Assembly (NCBI GenBank): GCA_017505705.1
Contig: JAFVOS010000004.1
Coordinates: 1-64,000, forward strand
DNA: 64,000 bases
DNA from: Alphaproteobacteria bacterium
GTDB taxonomy: Bacteria; Pseudomonadota; Alphaproteobacteria; Rs-D84
Reading direction: 5' to 3'
In this document: piece after piece, positions 49,978 through 58,858 of the stretch
Layout: each line of letters starts with the position of its first letter
Position numbering within the stretch: the first letter of the stretch is position 1
Notes under the pieces: generated by a model
What the model was told of the DNA's origin: nothing
The model's input: only the letters and a program-made list of their open reading frames with translations
Databases searched by the model: none
Made by a program: the position numbers and the translations under genes

Positions 49978-50453
49978 TTACTTGTTTTGTCCCCAGACGT
50001 TAGACTGTGTGTGGCAACAATTGCACGTGTACTTATCTTTTCTGATAATACAGTCAAAGAGTTTTTTATCGCATTGTTATATGATGCGTTTGATGCAACA
50101 AGATATCTGACAAATGTATATGATTCTGATGCAGTGTCACTGCCCCGGGCCAGAACACGTCCAGACTTGGTTTCTGTTAATGTGTAGCGTGCTGTCAAGG
50201 AAACCTCTTGCCAGGTGGCATCACCGGTTAATTCACGTGCCTTGTATTGGGTCACAGGATTGCCCAGCGAAACATTTAGTGTATATTTTGCATTTGTATC
50301 ACGTGCGCCACCAAATTTAGCATTTAAAGAATTGCGCAATTCAATACCATTAATCCCCTTGATAGGAGAGACATATATGTCTGTGTCATTACCAACAAAC
50401 ATTGGTGTAAATCCACAACCCGACAAGCATAACAGTAAAATAATTTTTTTCAT
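49974..50453 (-). CDS. lptE: LPS-assembly lipoprotein LptE
   Basis: Plug lipoprotein of the outer-membrane LptD translocon. The 159 residues start with MKKIILLLCLSGCGFTPMF, with lipobox LSGC and the GFxP(M/L)(F/Y) continuation typical of LptE. The rest is the small alpha/beta domain (YTLNVSLGNPVTQY, YTLTETKSGRVLARGSDTAS). It shows that the organism makes LPS. First gene of the lptE-holA-map-radC operon. Confidence 0.9.
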   Translation of the reverse strand: MKKIILLLCLSGCGFTPMFVGNDTDIYVSPIKGINGIELRNSLNAKFGGARDTNAKYTLNVSLGNPVTQYKARELTGDATWQEVSLTARYTLTETKSGRVLARGSDTASESYTFVRYLVASNASYNNAIKNSLTVLSEKISTRAIVATHSLTSGDKTSK

Positions 50454-50467
50454 AACTAAACTTCCTG

Positions 50468-50496
50468 TTGCAGTTTATACTTATATTAGCTACACT
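50468..50496 (+). promoter_or_regulatory. Promoter of the Cys-rich surface protein gene
   Basis: TTGCAG (50468-50473), 17-bp spacer, TACACT (50491-50496), 24 bases before the ATG. Confidence 0.5.
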
Positions 50497-50520
50497 TTTA
50501 ATAAATCGCAAGGGAGAAAG

Positions 50521-51756
50521 ATGAATATTTTTATCATGCTTTTAATGATATTGTTCATGGGGGGATTTTATCTGATTAACAGCCCCAGCCAACATATCTA
50601 TGAACATGAGACAGAATATGCAATAAATAAAGCAGATATGCGCGCCATCGCCCAATGTGCAGCAGCGGTTCATAATGCACAAATCCGGGGAACTGTTTTT
50701 GAAGACGTTTGCGTTCAACAAAATAATATCATCAGTCAATATATCTGTCTGGACAACAGGATGAAAGTCACCAGCTGTGAAATTGTAAGAAATAAAAAAC
50801 CGGCCTTTTCGTATATAATCACTGCAACGGGTGTGCTGGATTACAATAAATACAATGATATTATGGAGGTTTTAGAACAAGACTTTAGTGATGCCGGTAC
50901 ATTTGGTATATTTGATGAAAATGTAATTATGTCTGGCGGAACAACGACCAAACGTATCGTCCCAGCAACAATTATCGAAGAAATGAAATTAGAACCAGGT
51001 CAGTTGGTATACCTGACGCAGTATGAAATACCCGATACACAAACAGAGTATGTATTTAATGTCGCAGAAGATATTATATGCCCCACAGGAACGATAAAAG
51101 TATATCGATTTGGGCGGTGGCAATGCACTGGATACAACACAAAAACGAACTGTGGCGGTGATATGGTGTGGGATTCCGATTTAATGGAATGTGTCCCGGA
51201 CGAGTCCAGAAAACCACTGTGTACAAATAATCAAACAGCAATTATTGTAGATGATGTATGGGAATGTATCAGCCCATTCCCAGAAAAAACATGTCCAGAT
51301 AAAATGGTGCTGAGGTTGAACTATAATACACTGGAATGGGAATGCGTTATGGATCCACAAAACATACCCAACACAAAAAAATGTGAACATGTACGATACA
51401 GTGCTGTACAGGGGGCGGTTGGAACAACACTGCGTGTACCCCAGACATCATGCACAGATTGTGAAAAAATGATAATTGATAACGAAACATGTATTGCCAA
51501 ATGTGTTCCAGACGAATCCAAGATAACTGATCCACGATGCTATAATGGAAATGCGGCGGAATGCAGCGGTCCGACACGTGCATTCTTTTTTGGATTCCCA
51601 AGCCAGGAATACATAAACCAGACTGGGATGAATATTGAAAATGTACAATTTAGCGCAGGACAATCACAAAACAGACGCTTTAACTGTAAAGATTGCAGCG
51701 AAACAGGAATTAACACAGAATTGTCAAAACCACCATTTGTTGTCGTTTGCAATTAA
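50521..51756 (+). CDS. Cys-rich, pilin-like or adhesin-like exported protein
   Basis: Function not recognised. Of 411 residues, a hydrophobic N-terminal helix (NIFIMLLMILFMGGFYLI) is followed by the helical NKADMRAIAQCAAAVHNAQI, a layout like a type IV (pseudo)pilin or PilV-like protein. A long periplasmic region with about 25 Cys follows. Repeating short blocks are TCPDKMVL, TNCGGDMVWDSDLMECVP and LEWECVMD, each Cys-bracketed and around 40 residues apart. AAGGGAGAAAG precedes the ATG. A related style is seen at the end of the window (62502). Confidence 0.55.
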   Translation: MNIFIMLLMILFMGGFYLINSPSQHIYEHETEYAINKADMRAIAQCAAAVHNAQIRGTVFEDVCVQQNNIISQYICLDNRMKVTSCEIVRNKKPAFSYIITATGVLDYNKYNDIMEVLEQDFSDAGTFGIFDENVIMSGGTTTKRIVPATIIEEMKLEPGQLVYLTQYEIPDTQTEYVFNVAEDIICPTGTIKVYRFGRWQCTGYNTKTNCGGDMVWDSDLMECVPDESRKPLCTNNQTAIIVDDVWECISPFPEKTCPDKMVLRLNYNTLEWECVMDPQNIPNTKKCEHVRYSAVQGAVGTTLRVPQTSCTDCEKMIIDNETCIAKCVPDESKITDPRCYNGNAAECSGPTRAFFFGFPSQEYINQTGMNIENVQFSAGQSQNRRFNCKDCSETGINTELSKPPFVVVCN

Positions 51757-51790
51757 ATATACAAAAACAATATTTTGTCAATCTTTCGCC

Positions 51791-51818
51791 TTGACACATG
51801 GGCTGTTTTTGCTAAACT
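51791..51818 (+). promoter_or_regulatory. Promoter of the OLD-family gene
   Basis: TTGACA (51791-51796), 16-bp spacer, TAAACT (51813-51818). Confidence 0.5.
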
Positions 51819-51850
51819 GATTGGTGTAAGCAACCAAAAGATGTAAAAAC

Positions 51851-53446
51851 ATGCAAATAGAATCTGTGACCATTCATAATTTCCGCTCTATAAAAGATGC
51901 GACTGTTTCATTTCAGGACTATTCCATCATAGTCGGTGAAAACAACGTGGGAAAAAGTAATCTTATTGATGCAATACGGTGTTTTTATGGGGATATAAAA
52001 TTTACAGAAGACGATTTCTGTAAGTCGTGCAATAAATCCGACGCCAAAGACAAGGATGCCTGGATTGAAATAGAATACAATCTGACAGAAAAAGAATATT
52101 TACATCTGCCAAAAAAATACCAAATCAATAAAAATAAACTGCGTGTCCGCAAAGATTTGACCAAAACAGGGTTCTTTCACGCATATACAAAAGACGGTTT
52201 GGACGCATCCTCATTCTGTGGACAACGAAATACTGTCCCGACCAATCTGGGGCATATTATCTATGTACCCGCAGTAGTTGACATTGATGGAAACGCAAAA
52301 ACATCTGGGGCATCTGCACTTAATGGTCTGATTTCATTATTGTCGCAAAATCCAAAGTTTAGAAATGAATTGGAAAAACAATTAATGCCTGCCCTGCAAA
52401 CAATTAATGGCATTACGTCACCACAGCTAAGAAAAATAAGACAATCAATAAACAACGAAATTAGGTCATCTGGTGTTCGTGTGAATATTGGTGCACGCAA
52501 AATCTCAACAGAGGAAATATTAAAGTTTTTGTTAAATATAAATGTCGAAGATGGCGTTGGACCAATGGATATATCTAAAATTGGAACGGGTGTTCAGCGC
52601 AGAATCATTGCAAGTTTGATAAAGTTAAATGCACAATACGCCAGCATGTCCGAAAGACGCAAAGATAAAAAAGCAAATAGATCAGCTGATTTTAAACCTG
52701 CAGCAGCAGACAACGCAATGCACAGATTCAGACCAAGAATGGATGTATTGTTATTTGAAGAACCAGAAGTGTCAATGCACCCGGCTGCAATCGCAGACCT
52801 GGCGCATGATTTGCATGAATTTGCAAACACTGAAAACCAACAGGTAATTGCAACAACTCATTCCAGCCAATTGGTATCAGAAGATATAATGGATATTCGT
52901 GGGCTTATACGTGTTGAAAAACACAATGGATTAACAACAGCATATCAAAACAAAATACCAGATGCAGATTTACAGTTGGCAAAAAATATGGTCTATTTCG
53001 ACAGACCACGCAGCGATATGTTCTTTGCCAAGAAAGTAATTCTGGTCGAAGGGCCAACAGAATATATGTTGTATAACTATTTAAAACGTCGTGGCGATTT
53101 GCCACATAACTTGACACAAAACGTGACATTAATTGAAACAATTGGGAAATGGTCTATGCCATATTTCCAAAAGGTTTTAAATAACTATAACATTCGTCAT
53201 GCTGTCATGTATGACACAGACGGTGATCCAAATCGCCAGGACAACATTGATGTGCGAAATGAATTTTCACATCTGACGGATTATTCATATGGTTTCCCAC
53301 GTGATATCGAAACATTCTGTGGCATCCGCAAAGCAGGAAATCCAGCGATAAATATTATTAACAAATTCGAGGATGGAACTGTTGATGCTGCAACCCAGAC
53401 CGCTGTGGTACAGATATTTAAAGATATGATAACCAAACATAAATAA
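51851..53446 (+). CDS. OLD-family ATP-dependent nuclease (class 1-like)
   Basis: A 531-residue SMC-like ATPase fused to a TOPRIM nuclease. Walker A is in IIVGENNVGKSNLIDAI, signature and Walker B in VLLFEEPEVSMHPAAIADL, the H-loop in VIATTHSSQLVSED, and the TOPRIM Glu/Asp in KKVILVEGPTEYMLYNYL and AVMYDTDGD. No UvrD/GajB helicase gene follows, so it is a stand-alone class 1 type. OLD proteins act in phage exclusion and DNA repair. A convergent terminator follows; no other defence genes are adjacent. Confidence 0.85.
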   Translation: MQIESVTIHNFRSIKDATVSFQDYSIIVGENNVGKSNLIDAIRCFYGDIKFTEDDFCKSCNKSDAKDKDAWIEIEYNLTEKEYLHLPKKYQINKNKLRVRKDLTKTGFFHAYTKDGLDASSFCGQRNTVPTNLGHIIYVPAVVDIDGNAKTSGASALNGLISLLSQNPKFRNELEKQLMPALQTINGITSPQLRKIRQSINNEIRSSGVRVNIGARKISTEEILKFLLNINVEDGVGPMDISKIGTGVQRRIIASLIKLNAQYASMSERRKDKKANRSADFKPAAADNAMHRFRPRMDVLLFEEPEVSMHPAAIADLAHDLHEFANTENQQVIATTHSSQLVSEDIMDIRGLIRVEKHNGLTTAYQNKIPDADLQLAKNMVYFDRPRSDMFFAKKVILVEGPTEYMLYNYLKRRGDLPHNLTQNVTLIETIGKWSMPYFQKVLNNYNIRHAVMYDTDGDPNRQDNIDVRNEFSHLTDYSYGFPRDIETFCGIRKAGNPAINIINKFEDGTVDAATQTAVVQIFKDMITKHK

Positions 53447-53448
53447 AA

Positions 53449-53470
53449 AATCCCCAGAAATGGGGATTCT
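53449..53470. terminator. Terminator between convergent OLD and exchanger genes
   Basis: AATCCCC/GGGGATT-type stem at 53450-53468 with an A run on the left; mainly useful for the minus-strand gene. Confidence 0.6.
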
Positions 53471-53472
53471 TT

Positions 53473-54402
53473 CTATTTACCAATAATTAAATATACAATA
53501 TATGCCAGATACACTAAAACAAAAATTGCCCCTGGGATTTTCGTTAATTGTTTTTTTCGAAATGTGAATATCCACAACATAATCACAGCTAATATTGCAA
53601 TGGCGCCATCGAATAAGAAAGCCTGGTTAAATGGGATTGGCAGTATCACGCCCGCAACACCCAGCACAAACAAAATATTGAAAATATTCGATCCCACAAT
53701 ATTACCAATGGCAATATCAGATTCCCCCTTGCGAGCAGCGATTACACTGGTGACCAGCTCTGGCAAACTGGTGCCAATGGCAACAATGGTCAAACCAATC
53801 ACACGTTCTGACACGCCAATATAACGTGCAATCGAGCATGCAGATTCAACGGTTAAATTACTGCCCAGAACCAATGCAACCAATCCCAAGACGATATATA
53901 ATGTAATTCGGGTCTTGGATAAATTCTTAGCACAATCGATTTCACATGATGTCCCACGTGATATAATATACAAGTACACTAAGAACAACGCAAACAGTCC
54001 CAACAGTACACATGCCCCAGCACGTGAAATTACACCAAAACCAGCACCCATCCAACACAACAACAATGTAATTAATGCAACAAATGGGATTTCATATCGT
54101 ACTGTATTTTTCTGAACCGACAATGCAGATATCATTGCTGTTACACCTAATATAAAAAATACGTTCATAATATTTGACCCAAGAACATTGCCAATGGCAA
54201 TGGCATTAGAACCATGCAAGGCAGAAGAAATACTGACTGCGGCTTCGGGGGCACTGGTTCCCATGGCAACAACAGTCAGACCAATAATGATTGGGGGTAT
54301 ACACATGCGCATTGCCAGACTGGACGCACCATCAACGAAATAGTCGGCCCCCTTGATTAACAATACAAATCCAAAAACCAATAAAAATAAATCTATTAAC
54401 AT
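53473..54402 (-). CDS. CaCA family Ca2+/Na+ exchanger
   Basis: A 309-residue inner-membrane exchanger of the YrbG/CaCA family. Two homologous halves each contain an alpha repeat: LTVVAMGTSAPEAAVSISSA with ALHGSNAIAIGNVLGSNIMN, and LTIVAIGTSLPELVTSVIAA with RKGESDIAIGNIVGSNIFN. These are the conserved ion-binding blocks, with Glu in each. The ATG at 54402 has GGAAGGAAG upstream. It exports Ca2+ or Na+ for ion balance; specificity cannot be told. Confidence 0.88.
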   Translation of the reverse strand: MLIDLFLLVFGFVLLIKGADYFVDGASSLAMRMCIPPIIIGLTVVAMGTSAPEAAVSISSALHGSNAIAIGNVLGSNIMNVFFILGVTAMISALSVQKNTVRYEIPFVALITLLLCWMGAGFGVISRAGACVLLGLFALFLVYLYIISRGTSCEIDCAKNLSKTRITLYIVLGLVALVLGSNLTVESACSIARYIGVSERVIGLTIVAIGTSLPELVTSVIAARKGESDIAIGNIVGSNIFNILFVLGVAGVILPIPFNQAFLFDGAIAILAVIMLWIFTFRKKQLTKIPGAIFVLVYLAYIVYLIIGK

Positions 54403-54617
54403 GCTTCCTTCCTTGCTTAACAAACAAACGATGGGAATTATATCATAGATAAAAAAATTAAATCAATACCACTTTACAAACACATATAATGTGGTATAAT
54501 TACCAGGTGGTATGATGATTCCACAGAATGAAAACCTCCGATTTAACAGAAAAACTGTGCGCATGCGATTGACGCTTGGTGTGTTGTTGTGCGTGCAGTA
54601 CAAAAAAAAGGAAAGAT

Positions 54618-55166
54618 ATGTCAGAAAAAATATTCAGTGCACTGCGATTTGCAACAAATGCGCACAGTGGACAATTCAGAAAATCTACAAAAATACCGTA
54701 TATTGTACACCCCATCGCAGTTACGCAACACTTGATAAAATACAATGCGTCTGATGATGCAGTGGCGGCAGGAATACTGCATGACACATTGGAAGATACG
54801 CCAACGAATGAATCAGACCTGCGCCAGGCGTTTGGCAATCGTATTACTGATTTGGTTATGGGGGCGTCTGAACCAGACAAATCACAATCGTGGGAAAATC
54901 GCAAGGTACATACAATAGAAACATTGCGAACAGTCAATGACACAGAACAATTAATGGTTATATGTGCTGATAAACTTAGCAACCTGTCCAGTATTGCGAT
55001 GGATTTAGCACAATATGGCAACGATGTTTGGACACGATTTAATCGGGGTTATGAACAACAAAAATGGTATTATTGCAGTCTGGCAGAAATATTTGCCAAC
55101 CACACAGATAAATCACAGTTGTTTCGTGATTATATCGATGTGGTTAACAGTGTATTCAATAAATAA
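54618..55166 (+). CDS. Small HD-domain (p)ppGpp hydrolase-like protein
   Basis: A 182-residue HD phosphohydrolase resembling the SpoT hydrolase domain or Mesh1. It has the pattern AHSGQFRKSTKIPYIVHPIA, AAGILHDTLEDTP (the HD pair) and then a late CADKLSNLSSIAMDL Asp. It has no synthetase, TGS or ACT domain, so it would only degrade alarmone or a similar nucleotide. AAAGGAAAG precedes ATG 54618. A TTTACA-16-TATAAT promoter lies at 54473-54500. Its stop directly abuts the convergent glycyl-tRNA synthetase. Confidence 0.75.
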   Translation: MSEKIFSALRFATNAHSGQFRKSTKIPYIVHPIAVTQHLIKYNASDDAVAAGILHDTLEDTPTNESDLRQAFGNRITDLVMGASEPDKSQSWENRKVHTIETLRTVNDTEQLMVICADKLSNLSSIAMDLAQYGNDVWTRFNRGYEQQKWYYCSLAEIFANHTDKSQLFRDYIDVVNSVFNK

Positions 55167-56528
55167 TTACAGGTTTATAATTTCCAGAACACGACGTGGG
55201 ACATCTGTGATTGCAATGCGTTCTTGGGCCATGCTGTCACGATGACGCAATGTGACGGTGTTGTCTTCCATTGTTTGATGATCAACAGTAATGCAAACAG
55301 GTGTTCCAATCTCGTCATGTCTGCGATAATTTTTACCAATATTACCGGAATTTTCCAGTTCGATACGGCCAATTCCCAGTTTGCGCAAATCATTTTCTAC
55401 GTTTGTTGCAATATCTAATAATTCTGGGACGTTGCGTGCCAATGGGATAACAGCCGCCTTGACAGGTGCCAATTTCGGCTTTAATTTCAGCACGACACGT
55501 GATTTTCCATCACCCAAATCTTCTTCGGTGTATGCTTCCAGCATGACGGCCAACATTGCACGATTAACACCCATGGCCGTTTCAATAACATATGGAATAA
55601 AGTTTTCACCAGTTTGTGGATCTGAATACGACAACTTGGTTGTGCTGTCTTTATTTTCCAGAACATTCGCATGAATTTCAAATTCATTTTGTGATTTAGT
55701 ATGTGACCCCAGGTCGAAATCTTGACGATTATGAATGCCTTCGACTTCGTCAAAGCCATCTGGGAATTCATATTCAATATCAACGGCGGCCTTGGCATAA
55801 TGGGCCAATTTTTCGTGTGGCATAAAGCGCAATTTTTCCGCAGGTATTCCCAATTCATTTACCCACCACGCCAGGCGTGTTTCCATCCACATTTTATGAT
55901 ACTGTTCGTCTTGGTCTGGACGAACAAAGTATTGTAATTCAGCCTGTTCGAATTCACGCATACGGAAAACAAATCCACGTGGGGAAATTTCATTGCGGAA
56001 TGCCTTGCCGATTTGGGCAATACCAAACGGCAGTTTGTGTGGTTTCGCATCCAAAACGTTCTTAAAGTTTGTATATGTTGTTGTCGCTGTTTCTGGGCGC
56101 AGGTATGCATTAATCGCACCATCGGCGGTTGCACCAATGGACAATCCCATCATCAATTGATATGCACGTGGTTCTGTAATTTCAGTACTGCCACAGTTAT
56201 CACATTTGCTTTGATCTTTCATTTTATCTTGGCGCATGCGTGTGCCACACTTTTTACATTCAACCAATGGATCTGAAAATCCAGCTTCGTGGCCGGAATA
56301 CTTCCACAACAGACGATTTGAAATTAATGCCGCATCCAGTCCTTCGACGTCGTTACGGGAATAAATCATCGCATTCCACCAGGCATTGCGAATATTTTTC
56401 ATCAATTCAACACCATATGGACCATAATCATATGCGCCCCCCAATCCACCATAGATTTCAGAACCTGTAAAAATAAACCCACGACGTTTGCATAATGCAA
56501 CGATATCATTTACTGTTTTTGCTGGCAT
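55167..56528 (-). CDS. glyQS: Glycyl-tRNA synthetase, dimeric alpha2 type
   Basis: Charges tRNA-Gly. The 453 residues match the single-chain homodimeric class II enzyme: FIFTGSEIYGGLGGAYDYGP (motif 1 region), IGKAFRNEISPRGFVFRMRE (motif 2), ETAMGVNRAMLAVML (motif 3). They also include a zinc-type CKKC...CDNC pair and a C-terminal anticodon domain (VPELLDIATNVENDLRKLGI). Most alphaproteobacteria instead use the alpha2beta2 form (glyQ + glyS), so this gene may have been acquired and replaced the ancestral pair. Confidence 0.93.
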   Translation of the reverse strand: MPAKTVNDIVALCKRRGFIFTGSEIYGGLGGAYDYGPYGVELMKNIRNAWWNAMIYSRNDVEGLDAALISNRLLWKYSGHEAGFSDPLVECKKCGTRMRQDKMKDQSKCDNCGSTEITEPRAYQLMMGLSIGATADGAINAYLRPETATTTYTNFKNVLDAKPHKLPFGIAQIGKAFRNEISPRGFVFRMREFEQAELQYFVRPDQDEQYHKMWMETRLAWWVNELGIPAEKLRFMPHEKLAHYAKAAVDIEYEFPDGFDEVEGIHNRQDFDLGSHTKSQNEFEIHANVLENKDSTTKLSYSDPQTGENFIPYVIETAMGVNRAMLAVMLEAYTEEDLGDGKSRVVLKLKPKLAPVKAAVIPLARNVPELLDIATNVENDLRKLGIGRIELENSGNIGKNYRRHDEIGTPVCITVDHQTMEDNTVTLRHRDSMAQERIAITDVPRRVLEIINL

Positions 56529-56600
56529 TTTTTATCCTTAAAATTTATGTTCGCATATATATTATACTGATTTTGTATTTTTACAATAAAAATTTGTATG

Positions 56601-56628
56601 TTGCAAAATATGTGCACTGCGATATTAT
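56601..56628 (+). promoter_or_regulatory. tatD promoter, predicted leaderless
   Basis: TTGCAA (56601-56606), 16-bp spacer, TATTAT (56623-56628). The ATG at 56637 is within two bases of the expected transcript start. Confidence 0.5.
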
Positions 56629-56636
56629 TTATAATC

Positions 56637-57332
56637 ATGAAGTACGTTGATGCACATTGTCATTTGAATGTTGGGCAAACACTGACACAGGATGTGGATA
56701 TCGCAATTACCAATGCCGCACAGGTGTCTGAATGGCAAAAAATTATAACGCTGGCACAAAATAACAAAATCTGGGGCGCAATCGGTGTTCACCCATGGTA
56801 TATATCAAACCTGGCTGATGGGTGGACAGAAAACATGCAATGTATGCTGGCAAAAAATCCAGAACTGATGGTTGGGGAAATTGGACTGGATAAAAATTAC
56901 CCAGATATGCAAACGCAAATTTTTGTTTTTCAAGAACAATTAAATATCGCCAATGATATGAAGCGAATTGCACATGTTCACTGTGTCGGCGCATGGGATA
57001 AGATATTGGCAACAATATCAAAGATTCAACCATACGCAATTGTGTTTCATGCGTTTGATGCATCCCCAGATATTATACAACAATTATTAAGATATAATTC
57101 CTATTTCTCATTTGGGACGGCTGTGTGTAATCCAAACAGGACACGTGTTCACAACGCATTGCGCAGCATGCCACGAAATCGCATTTTATCTGAATCTGAT
57201 TCTGATAATCCAGCAACAGTTATTGGTGTGGTACAAAAAATGTCTGAAATTTTATCTGTCCCACTTGCAGACATGATAAATACAATTTACAATAATACGG
57301 TGGAATTATTAAAACATGGACAGACTGCATAG
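56637..57332 (+). CDS. tatD: TatD-family metal-dependent hydrolase
   Basis: A 231-residue amidohydrolase-fold DNase-like enzyme. VDAHCHLN gives the HxH metal pair, GVHPWYISNL the next His, MVGEIGLDKNYP the Glu, and VHCVGAWDK, VFHAFDASP and LSESDSDNP the later His/Asp ligands. The spelling is slightly short compared with the usual 255-265 residues. No ribosome site; a promoter predicts a start at the ATG. It overlaps the next gene (tcdA) by 17 bases. Confidence 0.85.
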   Translation: MKYVDAHCHLNVGQTLTQDVDIAITNAAQVSEWQKIITLAQNNKIWGAIGVHPWYISNLADGWTENMQCMLAKNPELMVGEIGLDKNYPDMQTQIFVFQEQLNIANDMKRIAHVHCVGAWDKILATISKIQPYAIVFHAFDASPDIIQQLLRYNSYFSFGTAVCNPNRTRVHNALRSMPRNRILSESDSDNPATVIGVVQKMSEILSVPLADMINTIYNNTVELLKHGQTA

Positions 57333-57990
57333 AACACTTTTATTGTTTGGCAATGACGGCACCCAGAAACTGCGCAATGCATCTGTTATGGTTGTGGGTT
57401 GTGGTGCAGTCGGATCTTTTGCCATAGAAGCGTTGGCACGAACAGGGGTCGGTCATATTATTGTCGTTGATTTTGACAATGTTGAAAAATCTAATATTAA
57501 TCGCCAACTGTTCGCCATGGATTCAACCGTCGGTCTGGCCAAGGTAGACGTCGCCCGATGCAGAATTCATGATATAAATCCAGACACGCATGTTGATGTA
57601 TATAATATTTTTTGGGACGACAACACAGATTTAGATGTACGTCCAGACTTTGTAATCGATGCAATTGATACAGTGCAATCTAAAATTGCAATTTATCGGT
57701 GGTGCACAAAACACACTATCCCATTTATTTCCAGCATGGGGGCTGCGCTGAAAACTGATATTTCGCAAATAAAGATTGCCCCCATTTCTAAGACATCGGT
57801 TTGCCCATTGGCGGGACGTGTTCGCCGGGCAATACGCAACACAGACATACCAGATTTTCCAGTTGTGTTTTCAACGCAATCCCCAGCGCCTGTTGTTGGA
57901 CATGCAAAGAATATGGGATCTGTTATTACGGTGACAGGTACCTTTGGATTAATGTTGGCTGGATATGTCATAGAAAAATTGGCCAAATAA
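57316..57990 (+). CDS. tcdA: tRNA threonylcarbamoyladenosine dehydratase (TcdA-like)
   Basis: An E1-like enzyme that cyclises t6A in tRNA to ct6A. The 224 residues start with MDRLHRTLLLFGNDGTQKLR, then the Rossmann SVMVVGCGAVGSFAIEALAR, VVDFDNVEKSNINRQLFAMD and the FVIDAIDTVQSKIAIYRWC block. The late KTSVCPLAGRVRRAIRN is also typical of TcdA/CsdL. It overlaps tatD, so the two are translationally coupled. Confidence 0.85.
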   Translation: MDRLHRTLLLFGNDGTQKLRNASVMVVGCGAVGSFAIEALARTGVGHIIVVDFDNVEKSNINRQLFAMDSTVGLAKVDVARCRIHDINPDTHVDVYNIFWDDNTDLDVRPDFVIDAIDTVQSKIAIYRWCTKHTIPFISSMGAALKTDISQIKIAPISKTSVCPLAGRVRRAIRNTDIPDFPVVFSTQSPAPVVGHAKNMGSVITVTGTFGLMLAGYVIEKLAK

Positions 57991-58073
57991 AATTCGGCAA
58001 TATGTACATGTATCAATGATATTTTTCCCAGATTTCCGCACATTGGAACCTATTCCTAAACCCTGTATTGTTA

Positions 58074-58102
58074 TTGCACCAGATAAAAAAAGGGGGTATA
58101 AT
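58074..58102 (+). promoter_or_regulatory. Promoter of the DUF378-like gene
   Basis: TTGCAC (58074-58079), 17-bp spacer, TATAAT (58097-58102). Confidence 0.6.
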
Positions 58103-58153
58103 TAGGGTGTCTTGATTGAAGACAGTACAAACCTTGAAAAGGAGAAAAAACAG

Positions 58154-58363
58154 ATGAGAGGACTTACAAACTATGTTTTAAAACCATTAACATTTATCGG
58201 CGCACTGAACTGGGGGCTGATTGGAATATTTGGTTTTGACTTGGTTGCATTTTTATTCGGCCCAGCAACATTGGCCAGCAATATCGTTTATGCAATTATC
58301 GGTATTGCAGCACTGGTATGGCTGATATGGATGTTCGTTGACCGTCCAGTTCGCAACAATTAA
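58154..58363 (+). CDS. DUF378 family small membrane protein
   Basis: A 69-residue protein with two membrane helices (LTFIGALNWGLIGIFGFDLV and IVYAIIGIAALVWLIWMF) and the GALNWGLIG motif that defines DUF378. Its function is unknown. AAAAGGAGAAAAAAC precedes the ATG. It has its own promoter and a terminator, so it is a single-gene unit. Confidence 0.85.
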   Translation: MRGLTNYVLKPLTFIGALNWGLIGIFGFDLVAFLFGPATLASNIVYAIIGIAALVWLIWMFVDRPVRNN

Positions 58364-58393
58364 TAAGTCAATTTAACACACACAGTTTCATGT

Positions 58394-58426
58394 CCACGCC
58401 CCTGTGATTTCGGGGCGTTTTTTTGC
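58394..58426 (+). terminator. Terminator of the DUF378 gene
   Basis: ACGCCCC/GGGGCGT stem at 58396-58418 followed by T7. Confidence 0.85.
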
Positions 58427-58458
58427 AAAAAAAAATGGGGTCGATGCCCCAACAAGTG

Positions 58459-58779
58459 TTAATCTAATAACTTAGATTTTATTTCGTTATACTCTTCACG
58501 TGTGATGGATTTGTTGCGATACAGTTTTGAAACCTTTTCCAGTTTATCCAGGTTCGTTTCACGCATCGCACATTCACCACGCCATACCAACGACAATATC
58601 AATGCAACAATCCATGTTATGCCAAAAAATATGCCCATCCATGATAATATAGATATAGTCGTTTTTTCACCGCCACATATACCACGTGCATTCGCAATCC
58701 ATATCGGTATCAGTAAAAAGCCGACCAAAATCAGCCCCAAGATAAACATTATTCCAAAAACTATTAAAAATTCTGCCAT
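58459..58779 (-). CDS. Small membrane protein with SHOCT-like tail
   Basis: A 106-residue protein with an N-terminal helix pair (LIVFGIMFILGLILVGFLL and ISILSWMGIFFGITWIVALI) and a C-terminal SHOCT-type motif (LDKLEKVSKLYRNKSITREE, ending EYNEIKSKLL), a short oligomerisation helix pair. AAGGGGGGAAACC precedes the ATG at 58779. Its function is unknown. Confidence 0.65.
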   Translation of the reverse strand: MAEFLIVFGIMFILGLILVGFLLIPIWIANARGICGGEKTTISILSWMGIFFGITWIVALILSLVWRGECAMRETNLDKLEKVSKLYRNKSITREEYNEIKSKLLD

Positions 58780-58858
58780 TGGTTTCCCCCCTTGGTTATG
58801 GTTATACAAAGCAACTATACGAAACATTGGGGTGTTAACCAATAGGACAGATTACACA

